Below, one piece after another: positions 13,225-24,654 of a stretch of 64,000 nucleotides of DNA (the stretch's first letter is position 1; every line of letters starts with the position of its first letter). The notes under the pieces are model-generated. The model saw only the letters and a list, made by a program, of their open reading frames with translations. It was not told the origin of the DNA and did not search any database. The stretch spans positions 10,339,822 through 10,403,821 of the forward strand of contig NC_135158.1 of the NCBI RefSeq assembly GCF_050948215.1, read 5' to 3'. The position numbers were made by a program, and so were the translations under genes. The DNA comes from Halictus rubicundus (lineage: Eukaryota > Arthropoda > Insecta > Hymenoptera > Halictidae).

Positions 13225-14820
13225 ATTTTTTTTTTAATTATTTATTTATGAAGTTCGCATTAACATCGAGGTCATTAGCGACCACTTTTCGTGTACAATT
13301 ATAGATAGAATGTTTTGTTAGCGCAATAATACATGGGTGTTGATATAATTAAATTTTGTGGTATAGGTTTACCTTTTTGAGGAAGGTAAGAACGAGTGCA
13401 ATGGTCTTTTGGTTGTTGAGACATTCACTCAGATTGGCTGGAATGCTGTGGGCTTGTCGTGGTGCTTGAAGGGCTGGGCACTCGAGAAGGATATGTTCAA
13501 TAGATACGACATGGTCATTAAATACTAATCAAATACTAAGACATGGGGGACAGAGAGTTGGAGGGTTTTTCGTGATTTTATGGAGGTGTGTAATATTTGA
13601 CTGGCCAATTCTAAGTCGCGTAGTAATTACTTGGTCTTTCCTGTGGATAATGTTAGGGGAGTTATTACTATAGGTATGTTTCCTTATTTTGAATAGCTTG
13701 GCAAGGAGGGAGCTAGTCCATTTTTCATTCCAGCTACTTTTAGTTCTTAACTTAAGCTATGTAATTAGATCATTGGGAGAGATCTTATTTAGCAGCTGTG
13801 TGAGCCTTTTCATTGCCAGCGATTCCCATATGTGAGGGGATCCATACAAATACAATATATTTATTTTTTTTTTTTTTGTATAAGGTCGAGATTAAATTGA
13901 ATACGTTTGGGATTATTGGTTCTCGTTTATCATGATTTGACAGACAAGAAATAACGCTTAGAGAGTCGGAAAAGATTAAGACTTTGGGGTTACTAGTATT
14001 AATGGTAAGTTCTAGAGCCGATTTAATAGCAAACGCTTCGCTGTAGAAGATAGAGCATAAGTCGTGGAGTTTGCATAATATATGTTTATCAGGAAGGATA
14101 ACTGCACAATCAGAGCCTTCTTTGCTTCTGGGGCGTCGGTGAAAATGTGTGTATAATCAGGATATTTCTGGGAGATTCCATAGAAAAGGGCTTTATAGAT
14201 TTGGGGGTTAGTATGTTCCTTAGGGTGAATGTTCAGTGAAAATCGATTTTAGGAGGGGTGTTAACCAGGGGGTCAGATATTGGAGATTTTGATGTTATTG
14301 GGGGCAGGGGAATTTGGATTATGTCATTTAGGTAAGCTTTAAATCGGAGGGATAAGGGTTTAGGAAGGAATCGTTTCGTTGGATAATTGAGTTCGTATCG
14401 AGTAGAAGAAATTTTGGTGTAGGCAGGGTTTGATGGGGTAGAGGATAGTTTTACGCTGTATGTCATGCTAAGTTTTTTCTAATACAGTTGGATTGGATGA
14501 CATTTAACGGAGTTAAGATATTTTTATTAGCAGAGTCGAAGACTATAGATCCATAGTCAAGTTTGGATCTTATCAGGGCAGTGTAAGTTCTTAAGATTAT
14601 AGTTTTTTCAGCTCCCCAGTTTTGGGCTTATATGGCTTTCATGATGTTGTCTCTTAACACATTAATTTTCCAGGTAGTTAACATGTGCTTTTCATGAGAA
14701 TTTATTGTCGAAAATTAGGCCGAGAATTTTAATCTGATTGGTTCTTACAATGTTATGCGTACCAATTGTAAGTTTAATGGGTAAGTGGCTTTTATTTGAT
14801 TTCGTTATTTTTGTTTCAAG
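13225..14820 (-). mobile_element. 5'-truncated non-LTR retrotransposon (RNase H-bearing)
   Basis: Read on the minus strand, this contains in order the C-terminal part of a reverse transcriptase, a connection region, an RNase H domain, a terminal Cys/His region, a short 3' UTR and a poly(A)-like tail (the T-rich run at about 13225-13240, with AATAAATAATT just before it). The 5' end is missing: homology fades at about 14820, the truncation expected from incomplete target-primed reverse transcription. Frameshifts and stops make it inactive. The I/R1/Jockey group is the likely home because of the RNase H; the exact clade is uncertain. Flanking target duplications were not found. Confidence 0.8.
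13349..14815 (-). pseudogene. Degenerate RT-RNase H polyprotein of a non-LTR element
   Basis: From the upstream end: RT residues TNQIKILGLIFDNKFS (about 14692-14745, the family's 'V-K-F-L-G-L-x-F-D' region), then LIRSKLDYGSIVFDSANK (about 14530-14590). RNase H follows: FTDA with its catalytic Asp at 14132-14143, SEAFAIKSALE near 14010-14045, FSDSLSVISCL near 13940-13975, and WIPSHMGIAGNEKA near 13810-13850. Next comes TRLRIGQSNITHLHKITKNP, a Cys pair, and VSIEHILLECPALQAPRQAH to the stop at 13349-13351. At least one frameshift follows FTDA, stops occur between 13720 and 13800, and a poly(A) expansion inside RNase H reads as Lys. A remnant, not functional. Confidence 0.8.
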
Positions 14821-15405
14821 TAAGAACAGAATATAAACACTTTTTCCTGATAGAAGTGTACAAACAAAATGTCCCGGCTGTCTGAGGGAATCTCCGAAGT
14901 GTACAATTTCCGACGTACGATTTTCCGTTTGAAAAAGGAGTAACACGCGTTCGAGAAAGCATTTTACAATCGGCCAGTAGGATTTCGCCGACGACGGTTT
15001 TAAAAACCGTATTTACCTCGCCACTTACGTACACCTACGTTCCACGGTCGCCAACGACACTGTTCCGTGGAACAGACGTGTTGTGTACCACGCGAACTTC
15101 CTATGTACACCAGCTATGTGTCGCTCTAGAAGGATGTAGTGCAGAACGTGTTTCTGGGTGGTACCAGACGAGAATTCTTAGGAGGGAGTCGGAGGTAGGT
15201 TAAAAAAGGTGGGTGGGCAAACACGTGCAGCGGACATGCTTAACCCACCGAACGAAAGCGAGACCAGAGTTTCTTTAGAAACAAGGAAAACGTTTGAGGT
15301 TCGGGAGTGGGTAAATCGGGCTTTCGAAACGTTTCGGTTTTAATTACTGTTTTACACGTGTGATTGAATACAAGCATACGCTCCCGCGTACCTTCGGAAT
15401 TTTAA
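14821..15405. other. Unique non-coding stretch
   Basis: Flank of the retrotransposon. No coding region, RNA gene or inverted repeat recognised. Somewhat GC-richer than the surroundings from 15000 to 15350. Confidence 0.5.
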
Positions 15406-15643
15406 CCCTTAGCACTCGAGCGGCAACTCTGAGGCGCCATTAAAAATATCCTTTACAGTATTAAATTTGTTTGTATATTATGAAATGAAAAAGAAATCAT
15501 AATTTGAAAGTCCGACTGAAAAGGAAAAATTTCAGTTCTACTGGGTGTATTGGTCCGACGGCTCTTGTACACATAGAATGGAAATATTCCAAGTCAGAAA
15601 AAATGTTTGGTTTTCGAGTTAAAATAGCTTCGAGTGCAAAGGG
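15406..15643 (-). mobile_element. piggyBac-like MITE family 1, copy A
   Basis: Flanked on the left by TTAA (15402-15405) and on the right by TTAT, a decayed TTAA. The left end reads CCCTTAGCACTCGAG and the right end, from the minus strand, CCCTTTGCACTCGAAGC. Read on the minus strand it aligns along its length with the copies at 30128, 48492 and 61678, including the ACATTTyTTCyGACyT and GAATATTTCC blocks. TTAA target sites and CCC ends are those of the piggyBac superfamily. No coding capacity. It is the most diverged of the four copies. Confidence 0.75.
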
Positions 15644-16868
15644 TTATTCTCCCCGCGTCGTACAGTGCACGAACATCAGCTATAACATTATGAAATCGAA
15701 AATATATCTTAACAGTTAAAAAATTAAATTGATCCTCACTTTTTGTAGAAAAAAAATTTTTTCCGAAATTTTATGTATTGAAATTTGTAGACATCTGAAT
15801 ACTGTTAATCTTTTGTTGGAACCTTTGTTTCCTCAGATTATCGGAAACCCTTGAAAAATCGTGGCGATTGTGGAGTACGTGCACCGAAATGCTGGAAAAA
15901 GTATTTTTACACGTAAATTATGTTAAAATGATGTAAATTATTATTTTAATACAAAATATGTAGATCATGAAATGTTTTAATAAGTAGATATGTATTTTAA
16001 GAATATTTTTAAATTATTACCATTAATTTGTGTACGTAACACACTTCTAAACGCTAATACTAAATTAGCTATAAAACGTCAATCTGGACAAATCTGGAAC
16101 CAAACTTTATTAGCTTGGAATCACAAATCTCTACCGAATATAATGAGACCAAAAAGACCATCGGGACTCACTCAGAACCATAATAAAATCGTTAATGAAG
16201 TCTTATAATTGTAAAAATAATTTCTGAATTATTGATTATATACAAATATTAATAACTTTATAAATAAGTATAATAAAAAAATGAAAACAGTCTGAAAGTG
16301 TAGTCCATACTTACCTAAAACATATCCATAATGCAAAAAATTACACAGCTTTTTTAAACCATGTAAAAATCACTCATAAATGTACGATATGTTATAGCAT
16401 GATTGGAAAGGCAATACAAGTCATAGAATCTCTTGACTTTCGATTAAGTTTAGAGATTCATAAATTCACAAATGAATAAAAAAATTTAGTACATTGTTCT
16501 ACACACATTCAACAACTTCGAGCAATAAAAAAATTACAGTTTACGTTAAATTTTTGAAATTGACTTTTTTCCGGCTTTTCGGGCCAAATACCCAACTGTG
16601 CGTCGTGCAAATTGGTTTCACCGAAATGTGTCAGCTTTTGCTTTCGATTGTACTCCTTGCTACACTAACGTGAAATTAGTACCGTCCGGTGATTTGTAAT
16701 CGAATCGACTAACAGATTATTTTCTCTTGTGTGCTAATTTTGACTCGATTTAATTCGCAAAATAAAAAGAATTATCTGAACGATAAGCTAGGGTTTAAGA
16801 TGTGTTAAATAATTACGTTTCTATTGCGGATTCTAAATGTTGTTGATGCAATTTAATATAATGTTATA
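15644..16868. other. Unique AT-rich non-coding stretch
   Basis: No recognised gene. A 72-codon frame at 15990-16208 has no domain I know. A patch at 16565-16605 (CCGGCTTTTCGGGCC ... CAACTGTGCG) loosely resembles the right inner repeat of the element at 25238-26195, but the match is too weak to annotate separately. Confidence 0.5.
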
Positions 16869-17083
16869 TTAGGTCGTCCCATAAGTTCGTTACGTTTACT
16901 CTTGTACCATTTAAATTCTAAAAATAAAATATGTAATCACCCTTTCATTCCACAACCTCTTCTGACCTTTTTGGCAAAGACATCATACCGTCACTATAAA
17001 ATTTCTGCGGTTTTTCATTAAAATGCTTTTCAATGGTGAATAATATAAACACATCCACGGCCCAAACTTATGGGACGACCTAA
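16869..17083 (-). mobile_element. Internally deleted mariner (215 bp)
   Basis: Perfect 19-bp terminal inverted repeats, TTAGGTCGTCCCATAAGTT, are flanked by TA on each side (16867-16868 and 17084-17085), the diagnostic mariner target duplication. The interior is reduced to the end of a transposase gene on the minus strand. The repeats differ from those of the mariner at 19805 (TTAGGTTGGCAAGAAAG), so this is a separate mariner family and not a deletion derivative of its neighbour. Confidence 0.9.
16945..17040 (-). pseudogene. C-terminal mariner transposase remnant
   Basis: The minus-strand frame reads FTIEKHFNEKPQKFYSDG, then MMSLPKRSEEVVE and a stop. It corresponds to the mariner C-terminus, usually of the form 'F-Y-x-x-G-I-x-x-L-x-x-R-W-x-x-V/I-I/V'. 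The conserved Trp after Arg has become Ser. The frame reopens after the stop as KGDYIFYF, matching the usual terminal 'G-x-Y-F/I', so the stop is probably a secondary mutation. The catalytic region is gone. Confidence 0.75.
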
Positions 17084-19804
17084 TATTATATATTGAAGTG
17101 AAATGTTATATATTTTTAAAAAGCTGATAGGTTTACAATGGAGTGCTGTATAAAACCTTAGATGATTTAAAGCAATAGATAAATAGTAATAGTGCTTATT
17201 GTGGAGGATTCTTTCTGAATATTTTGTTGCGTTTCGTGCAGCGAGCAATGCTATGAATACACGAGCAACCGCCGTTTAGTAATTACATTTAGCGAGGCGA
17301 AAGCCGTTCAACATCGTATCGTCAAGGATAATGAGTACCTTGACGTAACTACTGCCAATATTGTACAGTTTGTCAGGCGGCAAAGGCATTAGTACGAACG
17401 TGAATATAATCAAGTCCCAAGCGCCCGTTACCGGCTGGACGTATTGAAGGGTACATCGGTGTTCCAGCGGACGCAAATCGTAGAGTTTCGACCTCTCATG
17501 AGAATAGTAATGCGATGATCGATGACGTACGCACCGCCTAATCCATGGATTCTATGTCAAGTCAACTAATGCTGCGGCACCAAATTTGACGTATGAAGCT
17601 ACGATGCTGTGCAGAAGGCGGCCTTTGAACGGACTCCATTTTGATCATGTGAAACGTTTTGGTCGCGGTTCGACGTCTCTCGGAATCCAATATTCGTTCT
17701 ACACTCCCGTCACATAGCGTACGTCCATCATTTTCTTGTTTTCACCTTGGAAAACATATTTATAAAAAGATGCCGTAGAAAAATAAATTTAAAAATTACC
17801 TAATTCAGATCGATAAAGTCTTGAATTAAATAGGAAGTTTATTTTACACTTTTACATTTTCCGCGATAAATTGCAAGGGTTTTACATGAAAAAATATGAA
17901 ACATATGACAGAAGCCACGCGGACATGGTAGTCAAAATTTGTGTGTCTTTAGCAAAAAGTGTCGAAGCGTACTTTTCCGACAGAGCAAGATAAACCGCTC
18001 GTTAACGCGAAGAACAAGACAAATTGAAACGTGCTAATTAAGATTGACTGTGCGAAAGATTCGCGAGAGCTATTTCTGCATCGCATGATGCACGATAGGA
18101 AGTTGTCAGATATTTGTTACTCGGTGTGTACGCGTGGCTGTTTCCTGTATTCATTCTATTATCGCGAAAACACGATGCACCTTCGCTTATCGCGAATCGC
18201 GTGCCAGTTATCTGTGGCTCGTTAGGTGGTAGCTCTGATATCTCACCGACGGGACGCGCGACGGTCGTCTTAAAGAAAACAAAGCATAGTCGCAAGCTGC
18301 AACGTTACCTGGCTGGCCGGGTAAGTGCACGAGATAAAGACAGAGTGACGATATTATTCGTTCAATTTATTTCAGGAACTCTTGTCTCTCTCTTATACTC
18401 TTACAGGAAATCGAAAGCTATGATTAAATTATGCGCAGACGCATTACGATCGCATAACTGAATCTTATCGCTTCGCAAAACATTTTTACTCGACGAACTG
18501 CTATTACAAGAATAGCGATCTTTTTGTATACAAAATAAAAATTGTCCAAGTTCATTTCGAGGAACAGGATTTGATTTTCGATTTGAGCAGCAGCTTCCGA
18601 TAGAAGGATGATAAATCACTGAATGAATTCAACACCGAAGGGTAAAAAAGGGGAGAATGAAAGTAAGAGGTAACAGCAGAAGCAGCAGCAGCGGAGGCAG
18701 GGACGAAAATTTCTAAACAGCCAGACACAGACATAAACAACGAATGGCGCAGACGGTGGGTGCACGTCTGGCGTGGAGGATGGCGAACAACGATAGCGGG
18801 AGGAGGATTTATTACGTTTTTATGAAGCCAGAGGCCCGATAGAACGGTATTCTTGCGGTACACGGCCAGGACGTCGCCTTTTTGTACGCTCCGCTGGAAA
18901 CTGCCCCTATATTCCTGCTGGAGTCCCTCCATCCACCCTTTCCCATGGATTCATCTTCTTTCTCCCATTCGAACGCTCTTCGATCCCCCGTCCGAAATTC
19001 CCTGGCGACCTCTGATCCGCCGTGGATAGAATGACGACATGGGTTTATTAGAGACCGAGGAAAGGGACGAGATCTTGATAAAGGTGGCGCGCGGTCTCGA
19101 AGGGTGTCGGGAAAAGTAGTTGCCCGATAGAGCCGCGACCAAACGAAGTTATTCCAAGGGTTGGTTTTTGAAGGCGGCTGTTTTTCATCCTTTATTCGCT
19201 GTACTCGCCGGAGAACGTCGCTTAATTGCCGCGAGGGAACCGCTGCAGCGCGGGGCTACCCGGCTCTCGAATATTGAGTTTTTCCAAATTACGAATTTAG
19301 GGTAGCCACATGGCCTGCGGTGGACCCAGGTTTATAGCAGGTCGTTAATCCGTTTTCCGAGGGTTGCTATAAACGCCGCGACGGCCGTATATTCCACGGA
19401 CGGAACAGTTCACACGTGTATGTGCCAAGACTTGACGAGAGAACGTGGAGCGGTCGGTACGTACGGCGGTTTTTCATGTTTCGCAAAATATGCAAAAAGC
19501 GCGAAACGTTTGGATCGTACACGCGTTGCACGCGCGCTTCGGAAGATAGACCACTTCTCCGACTTTCAAAAGAACGGGTCATTATAACGGGTTTGTCTGA
19601 ACGGAATGTATTCATTTCCCATTTCCTTTCTATCACACTTATCTCCGCTTTTGAAGAATGTTTATATTATCTCCGCACAGCTGCTTCGAGATCACACTTA
19701 GAATAACAAACATGAAAAATGAATTAGTATAAAGGTTGCTTCTATTCGAACTAAAACTACTACCAGAAATCGTTTTTGTCCATTTCTATCGGAACTCATA
19801 ACTA
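17084..19804. other. Unique non-coding stretch, GC-rich from 18.6 kb
   Basis: No gene recognised. From about 18600 to 19600 the DNA is GC- and CpG-rich, with overlapping open frames on both strands (for example 18552-18932 minus and 19367-19636 minus) that look like composition effects. A short (AGC)n run lies at about 18674-18692. Such a patch could be regulatory, but nothing specific was identified. Confidence 0.5.
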
Positions 19805-19834
19805 TTAGGTTGGCAAGAAAGTAACTTCGGTTTT
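19805..19834 (+). repeat. Mariner 5' terminal inverted repeat
   Basis: Starts TTAGGTTGGCAAGAAAGTAA directly after the TA duplication. Pairs with 21052-21081. It is the binding site for the transposase N-terminal helix-turn-helix domain in this family. Confidence 0.95.
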
Positions 19835-19981
19835 CACTAATAGATGGCTTTATGTTTTGTTTGATTGATTTCTGTTAACGTTGCGTTTGTTTTCCTTCTG
19901 ATAACTGCATCTATTAGGTTACTTTTGAAGCAAATTACACGTAATTTTGATTAAAATTGTTAGTTCTGTGTCAATTTGAAC

Positions 19982-21006
19982 ATGGAGTGCAAAAACGAAC
20001 ATTATAGGCACGTATTGCTTATTTATTTCCGTAGAGGTAAAAAAGCTGCCGAGGCTCACAAAGATATATGTGAAGTTCATGGTGGGGATTGCTTAACAGA
20101 GAACGCACGTGCCAGAATTGGTTTAAAAAATTCCGTTCTAGAAATTTCTCACTTAAGGGCGACCAACGTTCTGGTCGACCATCCGAAGTTGATGATGACC
20201 AAATGAAAGCCATTATTGAATCGGATCGTCATATAACTGCCCGAGAGACTGCAGACAGGTTAAATGTCTCGCATACAACTATAGAATATCGTTTAAAAAG
20301 TCTCGAAATCGTTAAGAAGCTCGATATTTGGGTTCCACACGAATTGAAAGAAATTTACTTAACGCAACGCATCAACATATGCGATATGCATCTCAAACGA
20401 AATGAAATCGACCCTTTTCTGAAGCGAATCATCACTGGTGATGAGAAATGGGTTGTTCACAATAACACAACTCGAAAACGATCATGGTCCAAGCGTGATG
20501 AATCAGCCCAAACCACGCCGAAAGCTGAATTGCACCAAAAGAAGATCATGTTGTCAGTTTGGTGGGATTACAAAGGTATTGTGTATTTTGAGCTTCTCCC
20601 AAGGAACCAAACCATTAATTCAAATGTTTATTGTCGACAACTACCAAAACTGGACATAGCAATCAAAGAAAAACGGCCAGAATTGACAAATCGCAAAGGA
20701 ATCGTGTTTCACCATGACAACGCTAGGCCACACACATCTTTGGTAACATGTGAAAAGTTATTGGAGCTTGGTTGGGAAGTGATGTCACATCCACCATATA
20801 GCCCTGACATTCCACCACCAGATTATCATTTATTCCGAAGTTTACAAAACTCTTTGAATAGTAAAACTAATGATGATGGTCTGAAATCGCACTTGGATCA
20901 GTTTTTCACCGAAAAGGATCAGAAGTTTTACGAGCGCGGAATTATGAAGCTACCAGAAAGATGGCAAAAGATCATAGAACAAAATGGAAAATATTTTATC
21001 GATTAA
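19982..21006 (+). pseudogene. Mariner transposase, one frameshift
   Basis: Cut-and-paste DNA transposase. Starts at the ATG of MECKNEHYRHVLL. The first frame continues through KKAAEAHKDICEVHGGDCLTE and is lost at about 20100-20104. The conserved RTCQNWFKKF continues in another frame, as if two bases were gained (or one lost). From there it is open to the stop at 21004-21006. Visible landmarks: second helix-turn-helix RSGRPSEVDDDQ...LNVSHTT, linker WVPHEL, catalytic Asp in TGDEKW (20440-20442), in HHDNARPH (20716-20718) and in PPDYHLF (20821-20823), with exactly 34 residues between the last two (DD34D). The usual SPDxAPSDY is here SPDIPPPDY. C-terminus RWQKIIEQNGKYFID is complete. No in-frame stops. 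Confidence 0.93.
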
Positions 21007-21051
21007 AGTTCATTGCTTTGATAAAAAAAATTGGATTTTATTTCACCTAAA

Positions 21052-21081
21052 AATACCGAAATTACTTTCTTGCCAACCTAA
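21052..21081 (-). repeat. Mariner 3' terminal inverted repeat
   Basis: Ends ...TTACTTTCTTGCCAACCTAA, then the TA duplication. It differs from the 5' repeat at two positions (C/T after GTAA, and T/A near the inner end). Confidence 0.95.
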
Positions 21082-22066
21082 TAGGAATTTTATGCGTTTG
21101 TGACAAAATTGAGAAGGTGAAAATTGTAACAGTAGAATATCTCTTGCAATTTTTATTTTGCGTAAAGGTTCAAAGGACTCGGGCATACCTGTCATAGTTA
21201 AAATCGTCGTCAAAAAGTGCCACAAGTTTCTCGGAGCTCGCTAGAAAACAGGAAATGGTTAACAGAAAATCAAAATCGGAGCTCGTCGAACATGGTCACC
21301 TTGAGAAGGGATAAGTCCCTGATGGCTTAACGTGGCTTACGATCTTCTACGTTCGTATTAATCCCAAACAAGCATAGTATGTCGCACGTGCCTTAGAGGT
21401 AACATGAATATGTATGCGTGGCATAACCACAGCCAGCAACCCTTTGTTCGGTAACAAATCGTGAGTAGCTGTCCTTCCACGCGGAGCGCCAGGATCAACT
21501 AGCTAAATTACAAACATCGGTCGGATTCATCAGTGCGAACACGCCTGAAGTGACGAACTCTCTGTCTCTGCTGATATTAATCACGTCAGTAACAAGACTG
21601 CATCGTCCGAGTGTTGTCAGGAGTAGTCCGGGTAGATTTTCAATTAAATCCTCTTGGGGCTCTGCGGACCAAGACTGACCCGTCGCGTCGCGAGGACGCG
21701 TTTGCTCAGACTGTCGCCCCGCCAAATTGATTTTGAGTGACTGATTCGAATGAGGAACAAGCGGTGTTTAATGACTTGTGTCGCGAACATTCGGCGCCGT
21801 AAATCGGTCTCGATGCTTGCGCGCAATTCCCCGGCGAATTCTGTCTCCCTGTTACCCCATTATCTTGGCTGTCCCCTTTTTAAGGATTTAACCCGTTGGC
21901 GTCACCAGGTGCATGTATCTAATTCTTCAAGCTGCAAACGACAAATTTAATTATTGCAGCAATATATTTTTACTTTCAGCAGAACTGAAGACTTTGTTAT
22001 AGGATTCAGCTTGCCAGTCTCTGAATATCTTGGTTGACTTGCAAATTTTAATTGGAAAAATTGATA

Positions 22067-22115
22067 CAGTGAATTCTCGAGATATGTGAACAACACGGGT
22101 CCTGCCAGCGACATG
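22067..22115 (+). repeat. Dispersed repeat fragment, copy 2
   Basis: Starts TACAGTGAATTCTCGAGATA and ends CCTGCCAGCG. Same family and orientation as 4918-4966, with a handful of substitutions. Beyond CCAGCG the two copies diverge. Confidence 0.6.
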
Positions 22116-24634
22116 TATCGTCCAGGAGACGATGATCAAGAATAGAACTTCGCATTTCATCGATTGAAATCGTTGCCAATCCTTTATCCATTTCAAACTG
22201 TAGAAATCATTTGTCAGCTTGAAACTTCGATCTGCTGAACACAATTGACGCGTCGATAAGTCGCGTCGGTTTTTGCCATCGTAATCGCGTCAGAATAATT
22301 AAATCGTGCAGAGACAAAAAACGGTATTAATAAAAAGTCCAACGAACAGTAGCAAGATCAAATGTTTCGGCGAACTGTGCCGATTCGCGTGCAGCATTTT
22401 ATGTCGAGGTTGTTTTATGTAAATCGCGAAAATAAATCTGCGTGGATGAATGCGAAATAGGAAAATATTGTTCCGATAAAATGCAATCCATTTCCGTTTT
22501 CAACCACATCGCCATGATACGTTCAACACCGTCAGCGACTCGGGCCAATTCTAATTCGCTTAATCGGACGAATGACTTTTCGAACCATTGACTCTGCTCC
22601 TCCACCATTGTATAATTTAGGATCGATTTATCGCCTGAAAGTGTTAGGCATTAACCGTGGGCATAATTCACGGACACTCCTCTTTTAGGGTCACTTTCGG
22701 TGAGCCGTCTGCATTCAAACTGCGGTTTACGATTATCGAATGTATTGTAGGTCGGTCTAAAATTATTATCACCGCTTAGTTTAAAGCGTCGTAACCGACC
22801 TTAAGTAGACGAGAGCGGATCGCGGTTAGCTCAAGGCTTAATGCATCCAGCGAAGTCAACCATATCAATTTCGAGAATGAAGTAACCCATCGAAAAATCC
22901 CGGTTCGTGAGTTTGATCCATTTGCGGCCCTCAGAGAATTGTTCTTTTGAACAGCATCGAAACAAACGAATCGTTTATAATCCCGAATAACTGTAACAGC
23001 GTTGTATGCTCCGCGATACTAAAAGTCCTCTATCGCGATATGCAAATCCTAATTGATTATAAGCATTACCGTTCAGCGAGCATATTAAAATGTACGTTTC
23101 AAATATCGCACAGCGTTCCATAAAACGCTCCATCGCATGGCTAAATGAAATTGGCACGACGAATATGTTGCCAAGTTTTCCATTCATTTAATGCCGCTTT
23201 AATGAGCCTAAACTCCGACCGAAACAACCAACTTTCGGCGGTTTACATTTGGCATGGATTCAAGACAACGGTCCCGTCGTTAACAGTTCGAACGTCGGCG
23301 TCGCGGTCGGCTGTATCCGAAAACCAGTGGGTTTTCAGAAAAGCGAAATAATTGAAGCAAATGTCCATTTTATGAAAGTCATTAGTACGTCCCGTAATTG
23401 GATATGAGAGATCCGGCACTAGAGCGGGCTTCATAAAGTTAAATGTCGTAACTTCGGCCGGGGACGGGCGATTTTCCGGAAAAAGAAATCACCGTTTTCA
23501 ACACCGCATTATACAGATTTAGGCCACGAAATCAAGTGGTTAACAGTGTGCGCCGAGAACGTTTCATTAGAGAGCGGTTTTATAATTTTTTTGTCGAGCT
23601 TTACTGAAAAAGTTTAAAACCCGGGGCCGCAGCCACCCCGAGAAATAAATTAACTCGCTCTTCGATCATATTACGCACCGTTATCGCTAAAAAATTTCGA
23701 ATTTTTATTGGCTTCGCTAAATTATTACCACGGTTCCGCGAATATTGTTCCGAACCCGCAATCGTTCTTTTGCGTGAATTTTTTAGAACACTTTCGGGGA
23801 AGTGTTGTACTCTCTGTGTAATTATTTAAAATTAAAGTGCAACGTTTGTGGACCTTTGGTTTATTCTTTTTGAACGGAGCAATTCATAATCGTAATATTA
23901 TATATTAGCAGGATTTAGAGGAGATTTTGGTATTGTACCGTGCTTCTACGACCGCGGTCGAGTCGCCAGTAACAAAAGCTCGTTAATATAAAGAAACGCC
24001 GGTTAGCGCTATCGACGCGTCACGTTCAATGCTATTTCAATTCCTCCTGTGTATCATATATCAAGCGACGTCACGGAACGTCATTCTTAGTTTCTGATAG
24101 GTCCGCCGGCGTTTCGCTAGATTTCCTGCGAACAATGTCGTTAGATTCGTTCGCGACGGCGATTGGCTCGGTCGTTTTTACCGGAACGGTTCCGATATAT
24201 CTCTCCCTTGTCGATCAGAGCCGTGCTCATTGTTTTCTTCATACATGCCGGTTCGCGAAATACGCCCGGAAGGTTGCTTTGTGCCAAAGGGTTTAAGGGG
24301 GCCGATAGACGCGCTATAGATACAATGAATTCGCCGCCTCTAACCTGCGCGGAAATTTCCGCTTTGCTGTTTCCCGCTGTGCAGATTGAAGGGGAATTCG
24401 CCACCTCGTTCCTAGCTCTCGATGGTGGCTCATTCTTCGCACCCTTTCCTCTTCTATCGCAGCACGAGGCGCCTCCCGGGGCATTCCTGGGTGCTCCTCT
24501 GTCTTCGTTGGCCACGATGTTCTCGAGCCCCGTCTCCCACGCCCACCCCTGGGAGTCTTCAAAGCGGCGAGAATGCTTTAGCTGCTTCCAGAACCCTCTT
24601 CCGTGCACTCTTGCTATCTCCAGCCTCGCCAGCA

Positions 24635-24654
24635 TCTCTCTCTCTCTCTCTCTC
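24635..24654 (+). repeat. (CT)n microsatellite
   Basis: Ten TC units followed by further C/T-rich sequence to about 24669. Pyrimidines are on the plus strand, as in the other three tracts. Confidence 0.95.

Larger units (their letters stand above)
19805..21081 (+). mobile_element. Nearly complete mariner transposon
   Basis: 1277 bp, within the usual size of mariner. Terminal repeats start TTAGGTTGGCAAGAAAGTAA and match over about 30 bp with two mismatches. TA duplications sit at 19803-19804 and 21082-21083. It carries one transposase gene on the plus strand with all three catalytic aspartates but a frameshift near its start. The residues resemble the mellifera subfamily or a close relative (from memory of the family, not a search). 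High integrity suggests a fairly recent insertion. Confidence 0.95.

Noticed and set aside
16296..16320. CATACTTACCT, resembling the 5' end of U1 snRNA, or a minus-strand TTTTAG|GTAAGT
   Set aside because: Similarity to U1 stops after ten bases, and as a splice site the pyrimidine tract on the minus strand is poor.
16565..16605. Match to the inner repeat of the element at 25238-26195
   Set aside because: Only scattered similarity (CAACTGTGCG and a GGCC core); not enough to assign to the same family.
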